Shown: positions 43,336 through 54,990 of the stretch, one piece after another | Layout: each line of letters opens with the position of its first letter | Numbering within the stretch: position 1 is the first letter of the stretch | DNA from: Schistocerca nitens | Taxonomy: Eukaryota; Arthropoda; Insecta; Orthoptera; Acrididae | Length of the DNA stretch: 64,000 bases | Reading direction: 5' to 3' | Assembly (NCBI RefSeq): GCF_023898315.1 | Contig: NC_064619.1 | Location: 296,274,150-296,338,149, forward strand | The notes under the pieces: generated by a model | The model's database searches: none | Seen by the model: only the letters and a program-made list of their open reading frames with translations | What the model was told of the DNA's origin: nothing | Translations under genes and position numbers: made by a program

Positions 43336-46300
43336 ATTTAATGCCGTGTTATCAAGAACTAGTCAGTAAGATTTGATTAGGTTCGTGACCTTAATTTTCT
43401 TTAAAAAATTTTAATAGTTTAGGAACTATCACTTCTAATAAGCAAAGTATTGTTATGACAACCCAGCGGTCAATTGCACGGAGAACGCAGTGATACGTAT
43501 ATAATACGTCCACTTTCCCATAATGAACTGACGAATGTACAAGAAATACAAACAAGAGCAGAGGTAGAATATTTTGATAATTTCCCCTTTGTGTACATTT
43601 TCCAGTTCGCTAAATATATTTCTGCCCATTACATATTTATATTCCAAGGTACCTTACCAGAATCAGGAGCTCTTCGCTGATGAATTCTCACAGTGTAGTG
43701 CTTTAATCGACTGCTGACACTAATGAACTGTAGAATGTAGATCTCTCATTATGTTATATAAATTACGCTGTAAGGGAAGACGAGGGATTTGATACATCAT
43801 AAACACCACTGAATGGTTCACCTGCAGCTTAAAATTACCGTTACAGTAGCATTTCATTTGGTGATCATCCGAGACAATAAAATAGTTTGAAGCATTCTGA
43901 CAATCCTGCAGACTGCCATAAATAACTAATTTTACAGTACGAGGAAAAAAAAGTAAAGAGCGTTAAAAACCTCATAGGTATACAAAGGTAAAATAAATTG
44001 GCTTGGACTTGTATTTGCAATTCAGTGTGTAGTAACTTACAGAGGCTTGTGGACAACAACGAAGGATTTTTCAGTATGTGAAATATACAGTCAACTGATT
44101 GCATTGCAAGGGTATCTTTATTCGAAAGAAAGACGCGTAAATAACCTAACGTTAAAATTGTAAACACAAGTGATGAGCTAAAGAGCTCAAATCAAAAAGT
44201 AGAAAATATGGAATAAAGTCCTCCTTGGAAACAGTTCATCCATTTGTTGACTCACTTTAACTGATTCCTTCTGTGAAACCACTACTGGTCCCACCAAAAG
44301 TCCTGGATCCTTGGTAATGGTTTCTTTCTTAGGGTTGACTCACAGGAACAGTGAGTTAACAACAGTCATTGGACTAAAGTGGTATGTTAAGGCCAGCAGT
44401 GGCTAAACCAAATTGTTAGATTTAATTAATAGGCTGTGATGGGATCTCATTTAAACATGTCTAATGTCTGCCTTTATAACAACCCGTACCTGTTTAACAA
44501 TATTATTGTTGGCAGGGAGGACTTTATTCTATATTGAATACTTTGACTTGAGCTCCCGAGCTCATTATGTATGTTTACAATTTTAGCATCAAGTAATTTA
44601 TGTGACTTTCTTTCTTGAGAAGATACTCTTTATGGTACTGAAAATTTGTCAATGTTTTTACAGCAAACTTGTGCAACCAGTTGGCTGTGTATTTCATATA
44701 TTGAAAACTGTTGCTGTTTGCCATTCTTGAAATTGTGTTTGTTGATATTTGTCATAAGTTGTTATTGTTTGAAGTTTGGGAATTAAACACTTGTTTAGAT
44801 GTGACAGCCACCATGAAAGTAAACATCCACTGAGTGTGGCACACAGAAGAGAAATTGGAACAATCAAAATGACTTAACAGATACTGTTTTTTACACTACA
44901 ACATTAAAACATACATATGATTCTGCAATGGTAGTACCAGTTTGTTGTGTATGCCACAGTATCATTGTTTATAAAAATGTGTTGTCATACCCTTATTTGT
45001 GTGTTTACAGAAACATGTTCATGCTCTTTATTTTTTACTTTGCATTGTAATTTATGAACAAATCCTACATGAAATTAGTTTTTTCATTTCATCCCTGTAA
45101 ATTTTTCCTGCCTTTCTCAGAAATTGGTGACATTAAGAAATAACACACAGAATAGTGATAAGAGCACCAACCATTTCTGCACATCATCTTTACAGTTCCC
45201 CTGTGTAGTACTTTGCAAATTGTTTCCTGCCACATTCATTTTTGTTCTTGGATATTGTTTCAAAATGACATGTCTTGAATTGATACCTATATCTCTTCAG
45301 AAAGAAATCTGACACTAGTTGTTTGCGAGGAAGTTCATAATTCTCAGATTGTCGGGTTTTGTTTCAACGATAGTGACAGTGTAACTAAAATTTGTACACC
45401 TAAGAAAAAATTTAGTGTTGAAAAATGGGTTTACATGTTGTAACAATAAAATTACTGAGAACTGCACAATTAAAATTGAGATGTATGCTTCCTTTAAAAA
45501 GAACTTCAACTGAGTTGTTACTTCTTGCTTCTTAAATATTTTAGAGAAGTGAGTTTTCAGCTTGAAAGTAGCAAATATAGGAGTTAATTCCTTCCTAGCA
45601 ACATTTGGTAAAGTCTGCTTACCACCATTCAACCCTGTTTCACCTGCCACAAATTGTGGAAAATTGTGTCCTTTGGAAATAGAGGTCCATTGGTCCAGTA
45701 AATAGAGGAAGCGTCACTCTAGAGGTTAAAATAAAGTAATTTAAAAAAATCTACGATAAGGATGGCAGTTCAGACTAGGTATTGCCACCTGTCTCTCCTT
45801 CTCACCCCTTACCATTTTCTGGAATTATTTGCCAAAAAACTAGTCTTCTTCACAATTTATTTCAATCAAACTTTTCTGCAGTAGCCTCCAGATGAGTTTC
45901 AGCTGTTTTGTAGAAAAGGTGAGGCTGCATGGTCTCTCTGTGATATGCTTAGAAGCTTCCTTCACCCCCCCCCTTTTTTGGTATATTATGTGATTCTCAC
46001 TTTTGTTTTTAAGTAAACAACAACAACAACATTCTGCTTCACATTGTTATTTTATGATACGTTTAGTGGATTTCAACAGCTTTTTTTCAATGTTTAACTT
46101 TCAAGATAGAGAATGTTCGACAATTGTCGAGGGAGGTAGACAAGCTGCAGGAGTTGCAAAAAATAATGAATTTAGTAGGTGAGCTGTAAAGATTTTGGTA
46201 TAATAGGCAGCATCATGCACGGACACACACAATTTGCGACTGGTATAGATCATTTCCACACACAAACTGCACTATGTACTGTGTTCACTGTTTATGTTGA

Positions 46301-47225
46301 TAGTACTAGGATTAAATGAAGTGACTCAGTGATAATTGGCATTGGAGTCTTATTTTGGAGACGTGAGATGAATAATTTTTACTTTGGGTTGTTTTTTATT
46401 TGGATTTGATGTTTTCCTATGGCACTGAAGCAAATATTTTAAGAGTTTCATAAAGGAATCACACCTCTTCTCTTTTTGCAAATTTGCTGATGTACGGCCC
46501 CTAATGCCATTAGAGTAATACGTGAATGACTGTTACCATGTCTGTGTTTTTCCCGTGACTGTATTTTCACATCATAATGCCCTTCAGATATGCATGCATG
46601 TCTGAAGGAACAGACATTGTTCTGACGATTACAGCTGCCTCAGTAGGCTAAAATAACAATGAAATATTGGTTCTCTGTGTGTGAGAATGAAAAAATGTTC
46701 AAAAGTAAGTGTTGTGAACTTTGTGAAATGTGGAAGTTTCGTTAGGTCCTGGAGATGTTAAGTCGACTGCTCGCGATAAGCAGGAAATCCGCGTTTAGTC
46801 ACAAGCCGCTGACTTCAATCCAAATTTGTAAAATTCTAATCCATTTAACATCAGTGTAAGCTATTACGCTCTTCCTTTTTAGAACTTGCTTATGTACGGA
46901 TGCAAAAGATCTATTTGCAACATAAACTGAACACAAGGTAAGCTGCCATTATATAGATTAGCTGTTAGGCTTCCCAGTAAGATTCTATAATCTAAGAAAA
47001 AAAGGAAGGAAGGACTGTTTCTGTTCGTTTCATTCAGTTGATTGCGCCATTTAAAATCTATTACTTAGTGCAAGAAATGGACAATGCTAATGTAGTTTCT
47101 TTTTCGTTCACTTTGAAAGATTATTAATAGGCACTTTCTCGCCCACACAGTTGATCCCAGTTGATGGCCGTTGTGTGGGAAGGTATGGAACAACATATTT
47201 TTCAGAACCTGGATAACTGTTAGCC

Positions 47226-47430
47226 GCCCGCATCTCGTGGTCGTGCGGTAGCGTTCTCGCTTCCCACGCCCGGGTTCCCGGGTTCGATTCCCGGCGGGGT
47301 CAGGGATTTTCTCTGCCTCGTGATAGCTGGGTGTTGTGTGATGTCCTTAGGTTAGTTAGGTTTAAGTAGTTCTAAGTTCTAGGGGACTGATGACCATAGA
47401 TGTTAAGTCCCATAGTGCTCAGAGCCATTT
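47226..47430 (+). repeat. SINE with a different tRNA-like head but the common tail
   Basis: The head GCCCGCATCTCGTGGTCGTG, followed by CGGTAGCGTTCTCGCTTCCC and GGGTTCGATTCCCGGCGGGG (A and B boxes of a tRNA promoter), is unrelated to the head of the other copies. The second half (GTGATGTCCTTAGGTTAGTT to CATAGTGCTCAGAGCCATTT) is the same. The flanking duplication is TAACTGTTAGCC (47214-47225 and 47431-47442). The copy is well preserved. Confidence 0.9.
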
Positions 47431-47954
47431 TAACTGTTAGCCTAACGTATGTAACATGAATGAAAAACAGATAATCGCTGAATTCGGAGGGTACAGTATC
47501 TTATATAGTTAAGATGATGCGTGAAGATAGAAAATCAACAGCCACTTGCTCACTCTTGAGATGAGTAAAAACATACACGAAAATAAATTTGCCGTGCGTA
47601 TTTTTGGTTGCTGGGTGAAGCGACAAGTAAGTTACAGCCTTAAAGAGTACCTTGCGAATGCGGTAGTTGGTACGCGTATGTTATCGGCCTTGTCGAGACT
47701 GGCTCGGTGCTGTCTTGTGCCATCCGTGCAGCGGGCCGTCCCGTTAATACTAGTACATTGGCCGCGTGCCAGGTGACGGCGGTACGACCCGCCTGCGTGA
47801 CTGATACAGAATAATATGATTCTTCGTTATAAATTTCCACATCGAAATTGGAGTAAGTCAAGCCTTCAGCTTACATACGAGCAACGCCCATTCTGTTATT
47901 TTTTCGACATTTACTTCCCTTTACGGTTTTTGAGACATATTTTCTTATTTCGTC

Positions 47955-48150
47955 GCCGGCCGAAGTGGCCGTGCGGTTAAAGGCGCTGCAGCCTGGAACT
48001 GCAGGACCGCTACGGTCGCAGGTTCGAATCCTGCCTCGGGCATGGATGTTTGTGATGTCATTAGGTTTGTTAGGTTTAACTAGTTCTAAGTTCTAGGGGA
48101 CTAATGACCTCAGCAGTTGACTCCCATAGTGCTCAGAGCCATTTGAACCA
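47955..48150 (+). repeat. tRNA-derived SINE copy 3
   Basis: GCCGGCCGAAGTGGCCGTGC head, GGTTCGAATCC B box, and tail to GAGCCATTTGAACCA. A 14-bp target duplication TTTCTTATTTCGTC is at 47941-47954 and 48151-48164. This is the GTTAAAGGCGCTGCAG subfamily shared with the copy at 54055. Confidence 0.95.
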
Positions 48151-48164
48151 TTTCTTATTTCGTC

Positions 48165-49458
48165 AGTAATGCGCTACCTACTGCGTTTCCGTTTTTGTAC
48201 AAGCCTAGTGCTCGCTTAATTAATTTTTTGCAATTTTTGTCAGTATTACTGTAGCAATTTTTTAAAAATCTTTTATAAACACTTTTGAAATAACATTACT
48301 TTTATTTAGAATCATATTTTATAATAATACGCGTCATGCAAATCAATTCTTTTTAGAAAATGCGGTAATCGTTGACCGCTTTACCGTAGGCCATAGTTAC
48401 AGAAACACAAAAAAGAAAATTTTAAAGTCATAAAAGACAGAAAACTGCTACTAACCAACATAAAAACGCACATTCTTCATGACATCGAACTGTACAAAAC
48501 GTTATGGAGCTATGCCATACCACAGAAGCTAAATATTCAAAATGAATTTTTTTTAAAGTAACGTAACAGTAACACATGAGTAGTTTCTATTGAAACAATA
48601 TTTCTTAATGTGTCTTATTTTGGTCTTCCATTCTACCCTCTCAGGACTGATGTTTCCACAGGCGCATGGGAAAAAACACACGTTTTGTAGGTGTCATGTC
48701 TAATCAGTGGTAAGTTTACAACTGTACCTTAAGAAGTGCAGGTCCAGCAATAAGGTACTAAAAATGCTCTTGCCGTCACAGCCAAAACTTGCGATGTATA
48801 TACTGATGGCAACCCAAGAAAATCGACGATTCTTCTACCTTTCTAGTATTCATTCTCAGCGACCTTTATAAAAATTCAGCAGGCTGGTCCAAGAAAATGG
48901 CCTCTTATGTTAAGAGGACGGCGAAGTTACCTGTCTTAAAATCCAATTTTGACTTTTCATTGGTTTTAATGAGTTCAGGTGGATACAAGGATAGATTTTT
49001 TGCAAGGTCGCTTGCCTATTTGAGTACGCGTTCAAAATGGAGTAAAATCTTTTATTCTCAGTGTTGCTTTCTCCATTCACAGCCTTCGAGAACCTAACAT
49101 TCTAATCATCTATACTGCGTCTGACGCGATAATTGAGTCATACGCATAGTGGTAGGGAAATAGGTTTAGTTTAGCAGTGTGTATGGAATATGAAATGGCC
49201 TTCGTCTTATCCTTCTTGGAACTTTTGCATTAGCGTACACTGAAGTACTATCATTCGTTAGCCTTGCACTGAAAAGATGTTCACTTGGGAGGGTAGTGAG
49301 AATACATCGATTGAATTATGCTGCCGTATGACACCTATTCTCTCTTCATGCTGCTTGCCATAATGACTTTTACTATAGCAAACTGATAACCATGAAATCT
49401 CAATTTGCACATATTGCTGTTCGGTGTATTAGTTGTTACATAACTGACAAACTGCACA
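48165..49458. other. no recognisable gene (intronic)
   Basis: About 1.3 kb of AT-rich DNA. Short frames only. Confidence 0.35.
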
Positions 49459-49561
49459 AATTGGCGTGAAGGGCAAAGGTCCCGAGTTCGAGTCTCGGTC
49501 CGGCAGGGGAAGTTTTATATCAGAGCACACTCCGCTGCAGAGTGAAAATCTCATTCTGAGA
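49459..49561 (+). repeat. 5'-truncated SINE of a third tRNA-derived family
   Basis: GGTCCCGAGTTCGAGTCTCG (tRNA T-arm/B box) is followed by GTCCGGCAGGGGAAGTTTTA, ATCAGAGCACACTCCGCTGC and AGAGTGAAAATCTCATTCTG. The D-arm half is missing. The pattern is a widespread orthopteran SINE type in my memory, not checked by search. Confidence 0.75.
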
Positions 49562-50757
49562 ACTCTTTTCGGTTTCCCTGTTTTAGATGGTGCCTTCAGT
49601 GATATCAGACAGTTTTTTCAACGTTGGATTTTCATTTCTAGTGAACTTGACAATGATGAAACCTTACTCTCAAAGCTTCCTGAGTGATATCTTTTATTTG
49701 AGTGGCTGAGTACAGCATGTTTCAACATACACCTTCGATGACGATCAGAATTCCAGATTGTGAAAGGACTCCGTGATCTTCGAACACCTGGTTCTTGATT
49801 GCAACTCTGCTTTAATAACGTGATGATAAAACCGCCGTTCATTGCCTGTTACATTTCTCATCCACAGAGACGCGCCAATTTTGAAGTTTCAGGGCATTCT
49901 GTGGCAGACTTTACTAGAGGGGCGTTGTGCATCACGGAGAAGTTACCACCGAAATGTCGAGAGAGCATTTTCTGGGAAGAGCCGGACAACATATTACTTC
50001 CATATACATCTCTAGAAATAATCATAATGAGAAATTAGAGCGAATACAGATGTTTACCGACAGTCCTTTTCCCCACGCACCATTCACGAGTGAAGCAGGT
50101 AATGGAGGATCAGTTAGTGATACCAAAATTACCCGCCGCCACTCACCATTAGGTGGCTTACGGAGTATGATGTAGTTACTCAACACTAAGAAATCCTTGC
50201 CGCTCTCAAGGAATTTGGTATCCCAAAATGAGTACAACTTACTGACATTAATGTAGTCGTACGCCATAGTATTAATAGCTGGTTCTTACTACCTTGAGGA
50301 TTTCCTATCTTTTGTGATATACTCCAGCCTCTCTCACATAATCAACGATTATCATCGAAACTGAATTTGCCACTCTGAAGCTCTCTGAAACTTGTAGACA
50401 AGGTAAAGTGAAGAGTACAGTCTTGATGCAGAGGAGATTTCCTCGAAAGTCGTCCACCTCCCACAAAAAAATCTTTCTTTTTCTTTCAGTGGTGAGAAAT
50501 GTTTTCCTCTTCGCTGACCAGACTTCTAAAGTAAATGTAATAGGAACAACAAAACCCTTATTTGCAGTAAATGTTTGAATAGGATCACATCTTTTAAACG
50601 AACTTGGTAATTGTAAAGTGTTTATAGCCTTTCGTATGCGATAGAGGCCTATCTAGTTACCTCCATTTGGGACCATATAAAACTTAGGCCCTCACTTCTT
50701 AGGCAATACTGAGACTCTGTATGTTATCACCTCTCATTATACATGCTTAGACTTGCT
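49562..50757. other. no recognisable gene (intronic)
   Basis: Three short frames around 49618-50267 show no family motif. Confidence 0.35.
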
Positions 50758-50888
50758 GTCTTGCCGGTCAGAGTGGCCGGGCGGTTCTAGGCGCTTCACT
50801 CTTAGGTTTAAGTAGTTCTAAGTTCTAGGGGACTGATGACCTCAGATGTTAAGTCCAACAATGCTCGGAGCCATTTGAACCATTTTGA
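50758..50888 (+). repeat. tRNA-derived SINE copy 4, internally deleted
   Basis: Head TTGCCGGTCAGAGTGGCCGG with GCGGTTCTAGGCGCTTCACT jumps directly to TTAGGTTTAAGTAGTTCTAA. About 65 bp with the B box and the GCATGGATGTGTG segment are missing. A possible 7-bp target duplication ACTTGCT is at 50751-50757 and 50889-50895. Confidence 0.85.
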
Positions 50889-53640
50889 ACTTGCTAGTCT
50901 TCTTGTAAACATTAATTCCTTACCCAAATGATACACTGACTTCCTTGTTGAATCATCTTGTAATTCTGCATAATATTCATAGATGAGGCGTCAGAATTTT
51001 TATCGATTTCCAATATACAAGAAGCGTCCTTTTCGCCTACAGTTGACAAATTTACAATCGAAGTTTCACTGACGTCTTTCGGGTTCCTGGAAGGACTTTC
51101 CTTTGACTCGTTTCCTGACCTGTGTGCTGTCTAATACATAGTTGTTGAAGCCATTGTACAATATGTTTTCGATGAGTATAAAAACTTCGTTCTGGCATAA
51201 ACGTTGTACAGTTGTATAAAACCAAACCACTTTCCCATCTCAAATTGTTTGAACAAATCATCGCTACTCCTTTAGTCATTGTTCATGGTTCGCAGTCCTT
51301 ACTTCCATCCGTCTCGATATAATGTTTATGAAGTCTGACAGGAACTCTGCACCGGGTCGACGTTCTCGGACAACTTAGCAATATGCTGTGCAAGCCACAT
51401 CCGCGGAAGGGTTTCGTTTTTCTCATCGTGCCTTACCAAACACATTCTTGCTCTTCGTCGTTTCTTACATGTAGGTTAGTGCGGCCGTTCCACTTCGTGA
51501 AGAATAGCAACGCGTGTCAGCGTTTGAATGGCTGGCATAGCTTTTGTTTAGAGTTGCGTGCTACACGCGAATGAGACGACGGAAGATTAGGGCGTGTATT
51601 GTATTGTTCTGATGGTTCCTGAATATCATGTGCCACTAACTAGTTAGGTGATGAATTACGTACTAGGCACGACAAAGAGCTCTATGGTTTGTGCCTAGAG
51701 CCCTTTGAGAATGAAAACGTCAGTCTGTAGTGGAGTTAACGTAACGTTACGCTGGGTAACGGCTTTCGGTAATCAGAACTGTTCATGTGCACTGTGACAT
51801 GTTGCTAAATTGCTCGCGTAAAATATACCCTTGGAAATAAGACATTTCATGACCCGTTTCGTGATGGACCGTCACTCTGTATAGTCCTGTTTTGTTGCCA
51901 ATTTATGAATTCCTGGAATACAAGGCAGGGAGTAAACCAGAAGCAACACAAACTCTAGTCAAGTCTGCATAATAGTTGTAGACGCCGCGAAAAACAAAAC
52001 TATTGCGGAAACAGTAGGATTAGAGTAAGTTAGGCCAGCCTGCACTGATTTCCACGATGTCCCTAAACGTTTCAGGCGAAAAAGGTCGTGATTTTTTTCG
52101 AAAAACGTAAGGCACTCCTTTCCTGGTCCACTTTCCTCGTTGAAAATAGGTGTTAATTTTGTTTGGTTAGTTGCTTTTTAACTTGAATTGAATAAGTCTT
52201 TTTCTTTCTTTGCTCAGTTCGTTGCGTGCCTTAAGCAATAGATGCACGCTATTCGCTCCACATAGCTGAAGGTATTGCATCAGACATACACTACGGAACA
52301 TGTCGGGGACCACATCGTATGTGATATTAAAGGGAGTGAGTGATCTTTTCGAACTCCCGTAGCACCCCACTTCATTTTTCTTGGCTATTTGTTTTTTGGA
52401 GACCTACACTACAGCACAGAGCATAGAATGATCCTTTGCGAATCAGAAAGTTCGACCAACCCAAGAGTGGTTCCGCGCTGGAATAATGACAGTTGGTTTG
52501 TTTGGTAGACGGTTTAGCCTGTTTGTATTTTGTTTTCCAGCACATTTCTTTGTCGCTCAAGCAATATCTAAGGGTTTTTACCGTTTCTCCGTTAAGATTT
52601 AAAGTCTTAGAGAGCAAGGACAGAGATGCACTAGCTCAGTTGGAGACAGGAGAAAACAAAATGCGAAAAGGGAAATGAGAATACACGAATCACAAAAATC
52701 AAGATTTTACTTCCCACTCATTCAGCTTACATAATTATTCCCGTTCGGCATTTCAGAACATACATATATACGTACACAATATGTTTAATATTCTAATTTC
52801 ACACTTGGTATCACGTCACGCAAGTCTTTCAGACCACTTCTAAAAGCGTGGAGCGAACAGTTATCCACAATATATCTTATTGTCTGTTGTTCAGCATCAC
52901 GCAAACGGGTGGCACGTCACAACCTCCCTACTTTTTCAAGATGTGGCTATATTTCCCTCGTCCCGTTCGGATGCTGTTGTCTTGACTATTCGTAATGGGG
53001 AAGATCAAACTCTGTGCAGGCTTCGTAGTTTTGTTTTGAATTAGGTGAGTGTTCTGTGTGAATGTCCATTCTAGCGTTTTTTCCACTTCAGTGACATTGA
53101 AAACGTTTCTGATCTGAAGATCGATCCATGGTGGCATGCGTGACTTCTGAGATGCGGAGGAACAGTATTACTTCAAAGACCCCAGGTTAGACTCAATTAT
53201 GTTCATTTTGACGAAGATGCTTTTAAACTTGTTTGAACTAATGCGGACCTTAATGTAGGCTGGGAAGTACTTCGTGAAAGCGCAGTTTACTCCGATCAAG
53301 AAACTACAAAGTAGTCCAGCCTCGATAAGTGATGTTTCTGATACATATCGACAAAATATGTCGATAGTTGCGGACTATTTATTTATATACGAATAAAATA
53401 ACAATTAGCGCGTTATCTGGGCGTGAAACAGCTATCAGATTCTGCTGCTGGATTTTCGTCCACTTGCATTAGTGTGAGCGCTGTGTTAAATTTAGCTGTG
53501 TCTGCTGTTGGGATGTGAGAGCGAAGAAGAAATCAATAACAATTCTGTTTCTAGGCGTGCATTCCAGCTTTATTTGTGACTCTGCATAAATGTAATGACA
53601 CCGTAAGAGTGCAGTGCCCCAAGCCATTGCAAGAAAGACG
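50889..53640. other. no recognisable gene (intronic)
   Basis: About 2.7 kb. No frame above 81 codons and no motif that I can name. Confidence 0.35.
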
Positions 53641-53834
53641 TGAAGATTATACAGGGTGAAAAGTATTTAAACCGACAAACTCTGGGAGGTTATAGGGGAC
53701 ATCAAAACAAATATTTTTCCCTAATGTCATTTTTTCCTCCGAGGATTATTTAAACCGTTGGAAGCCGTATTACGCTCTTCAGTTGTAGGCAACTGCTGTC
53801 CACCAGTGTAGTAGTGCATTGTCTCTGTTTACTA

Positions 53835-54725
53835 ATGGAGCGATACACTTGGCGTGAGTACACTGATATGGTTGGTGAGTACTACAAAGCGCACCACAAC
53901 GGACGAGCTGCACAGTGGGTTTATCAACAACAATATCCTAATCGCCGTATCCCGCATCATACGACCTTTGATGCTGTGTACCAACGCCTGCGTGAGACCA
54001 GGTCATTTAACAGATTACCTGGACAGGTATGCCGTCGCACGGTAAGAACGCTGCCGGCCGAAGTGGCCGTGCGGTTAAAGGCGCTGCAGTCTGGAACCGC
54101 AAGACCGCTACGGTCGCAGGTTCGAATCCTGCCTCGGGCATGGATGTTTGTGATGTCCTTAGGTTAGTTAGGTTTAACTAGTTCTAAGTTCTAGAGGACT
54201 AATGACCTCAGCAGTTGAATCCCATAGTGCTCAGAGCCATTTGAACCATTTGGTAAGAACGCTGCAATTTGAGGAAGCTGTCTTGCAGCATGTGGAGTCG
54301 GATTCTTCAACCAGCACTCTTGCAATTGCACGTAATATGGGGACGAATCAAACGAATGTAAGAACAGTCCTTCGAGAGCAATTGTTAGGTCCATTTCACT
54401 TACAGCGTGTTCACAGCTTGGAACCAGCTGATTATCCACCCAAAGCACAGTTTTCGCAGTTGTATCTGGAACAGTGTGAAATGCATCCTACATTTCCATC
54501 CTCTGTGTTTACCGATGAAGCAACGTTCGGGCGTGATGGGAGTCTTCAACATGCACAATTCATATGTGTGGAGTGAGGATAACCCACATGCCACAATTAC
54601 TAGCGCTCATCAAGTGCGGTTCTTCGTTAATGTGTGGGTCGGTGTTGTTGGAGACTGTTTAATTGGTCCATATCTGCTATCTAGTTGTTGTCTCTTGGTC
54701 ATAAAAAAATGGAAAAGTGTTAGTT
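53835..54725 (+). pseudogene. DUF4817-type transposase, interrupted by a SINE and truncated
   Basis: First part (MERYTWREYTDMVGEYYKAH, then RIPHHTTFDAVYQRLRET and a QVCRRTV hinge) is the DUF4817-like helix-turn-helix region. The SINE enters within VRTL. After it, EEAVLQHVESD, IARNMGTNQTNVRTVLREQL, HLQRVHSLEPADYPPKAQFS and FTDEATFGRDG (first catalytic Asp) follow in frame, to a stop at about 54576. A shifted frame adds VWSEDNPHAT, RFFVNVWVGVVGDCLIGPY and then ends near the right inverted repeat. The C-terminal catalytic residues are absent. Arthropod genomes hold many such genes; activity here is excluded. Confidence 0.85.
54055..54251 (+). repeat. tRNA-derived SINE copy 5, inside the transposase
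   Basis: Full length, CGGCCGAAGTGGCCGTGCGG head, B box GGTTCGAATCC at about 54119, tail GAGCCATTTGAACCATTT. A 14-bp duplication GGTAAGAACGCTGC lies at 54041-54054 and 54252-54265. Removing the SINE and one duplicate restores the transposase frame. Confidence 0.96.
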
Positions 54726-54894
54726 GGTTTAATTAATCTGCCGCCAGAGAAATCTTCCTCTACCGGTTTAAATACTCCTCGTGGGAAAAAATGACATTCG
54801 GGAAAAATATTTGTTTTGATGTCCCCTACAACCTCCCAGAGTTGTCGGTTTAAATACTTTTCACCCTGTAATATAGGTTGCAGTTCGTATGCAG

Positions 54895-54990
54895 AGATGG
54901 TTTGAAGAGGCTTGTACAGGAAAGAATAACGTAGAGAGCTGCATGAAAGCAGTCTTCGGACTGAAGACCACCACCACCACCACCACCATA
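54895..54990 (+). repeat. RTE-like LINE 3' tail with CCA repeats
   Basis: GAGAGCTGCATGAAAGCAGT, CTTCGGACTGAAGACCACCA, then a (CCA)n stretch to 54987. It is the terminal segment of the RTE-like family with a changed tail repeat. Confidence 0.8.

Larger units (their letters stand above)
53652..54868 (+). mobile_element. DNA transposon with ~107-bp inverted repeats (TA target)
   Basis: Left end CAGGGTGAAAAGTATTTAAA (53652) and the reverse complement of the right end (54868) are the same, and the match continues for about 107 bp with few differences, to GAGTATTTAAACCG/GATTATTTAAACCG. TA flanks both sides (53650-53651, 54869-54870). The inside carries a DUF4817-type transposase, broken at 54240-54700. 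A SINE (54055-54251) is inserted. Without the SINE the element is about 1.0 kb, shorter than needed for a full transposase, so its 3' coding part is deleted. Confidence 0.92.

Noticed and set aside
47955-48050. tRNA gene candidates (also at 47226, 54055, 58051, 59325)
   Set aside because: They have A and B boxes but each is followed by the SINE tail and bracketed by target duplications, and their stems do not make a clean tRNA. They are SINE heads.
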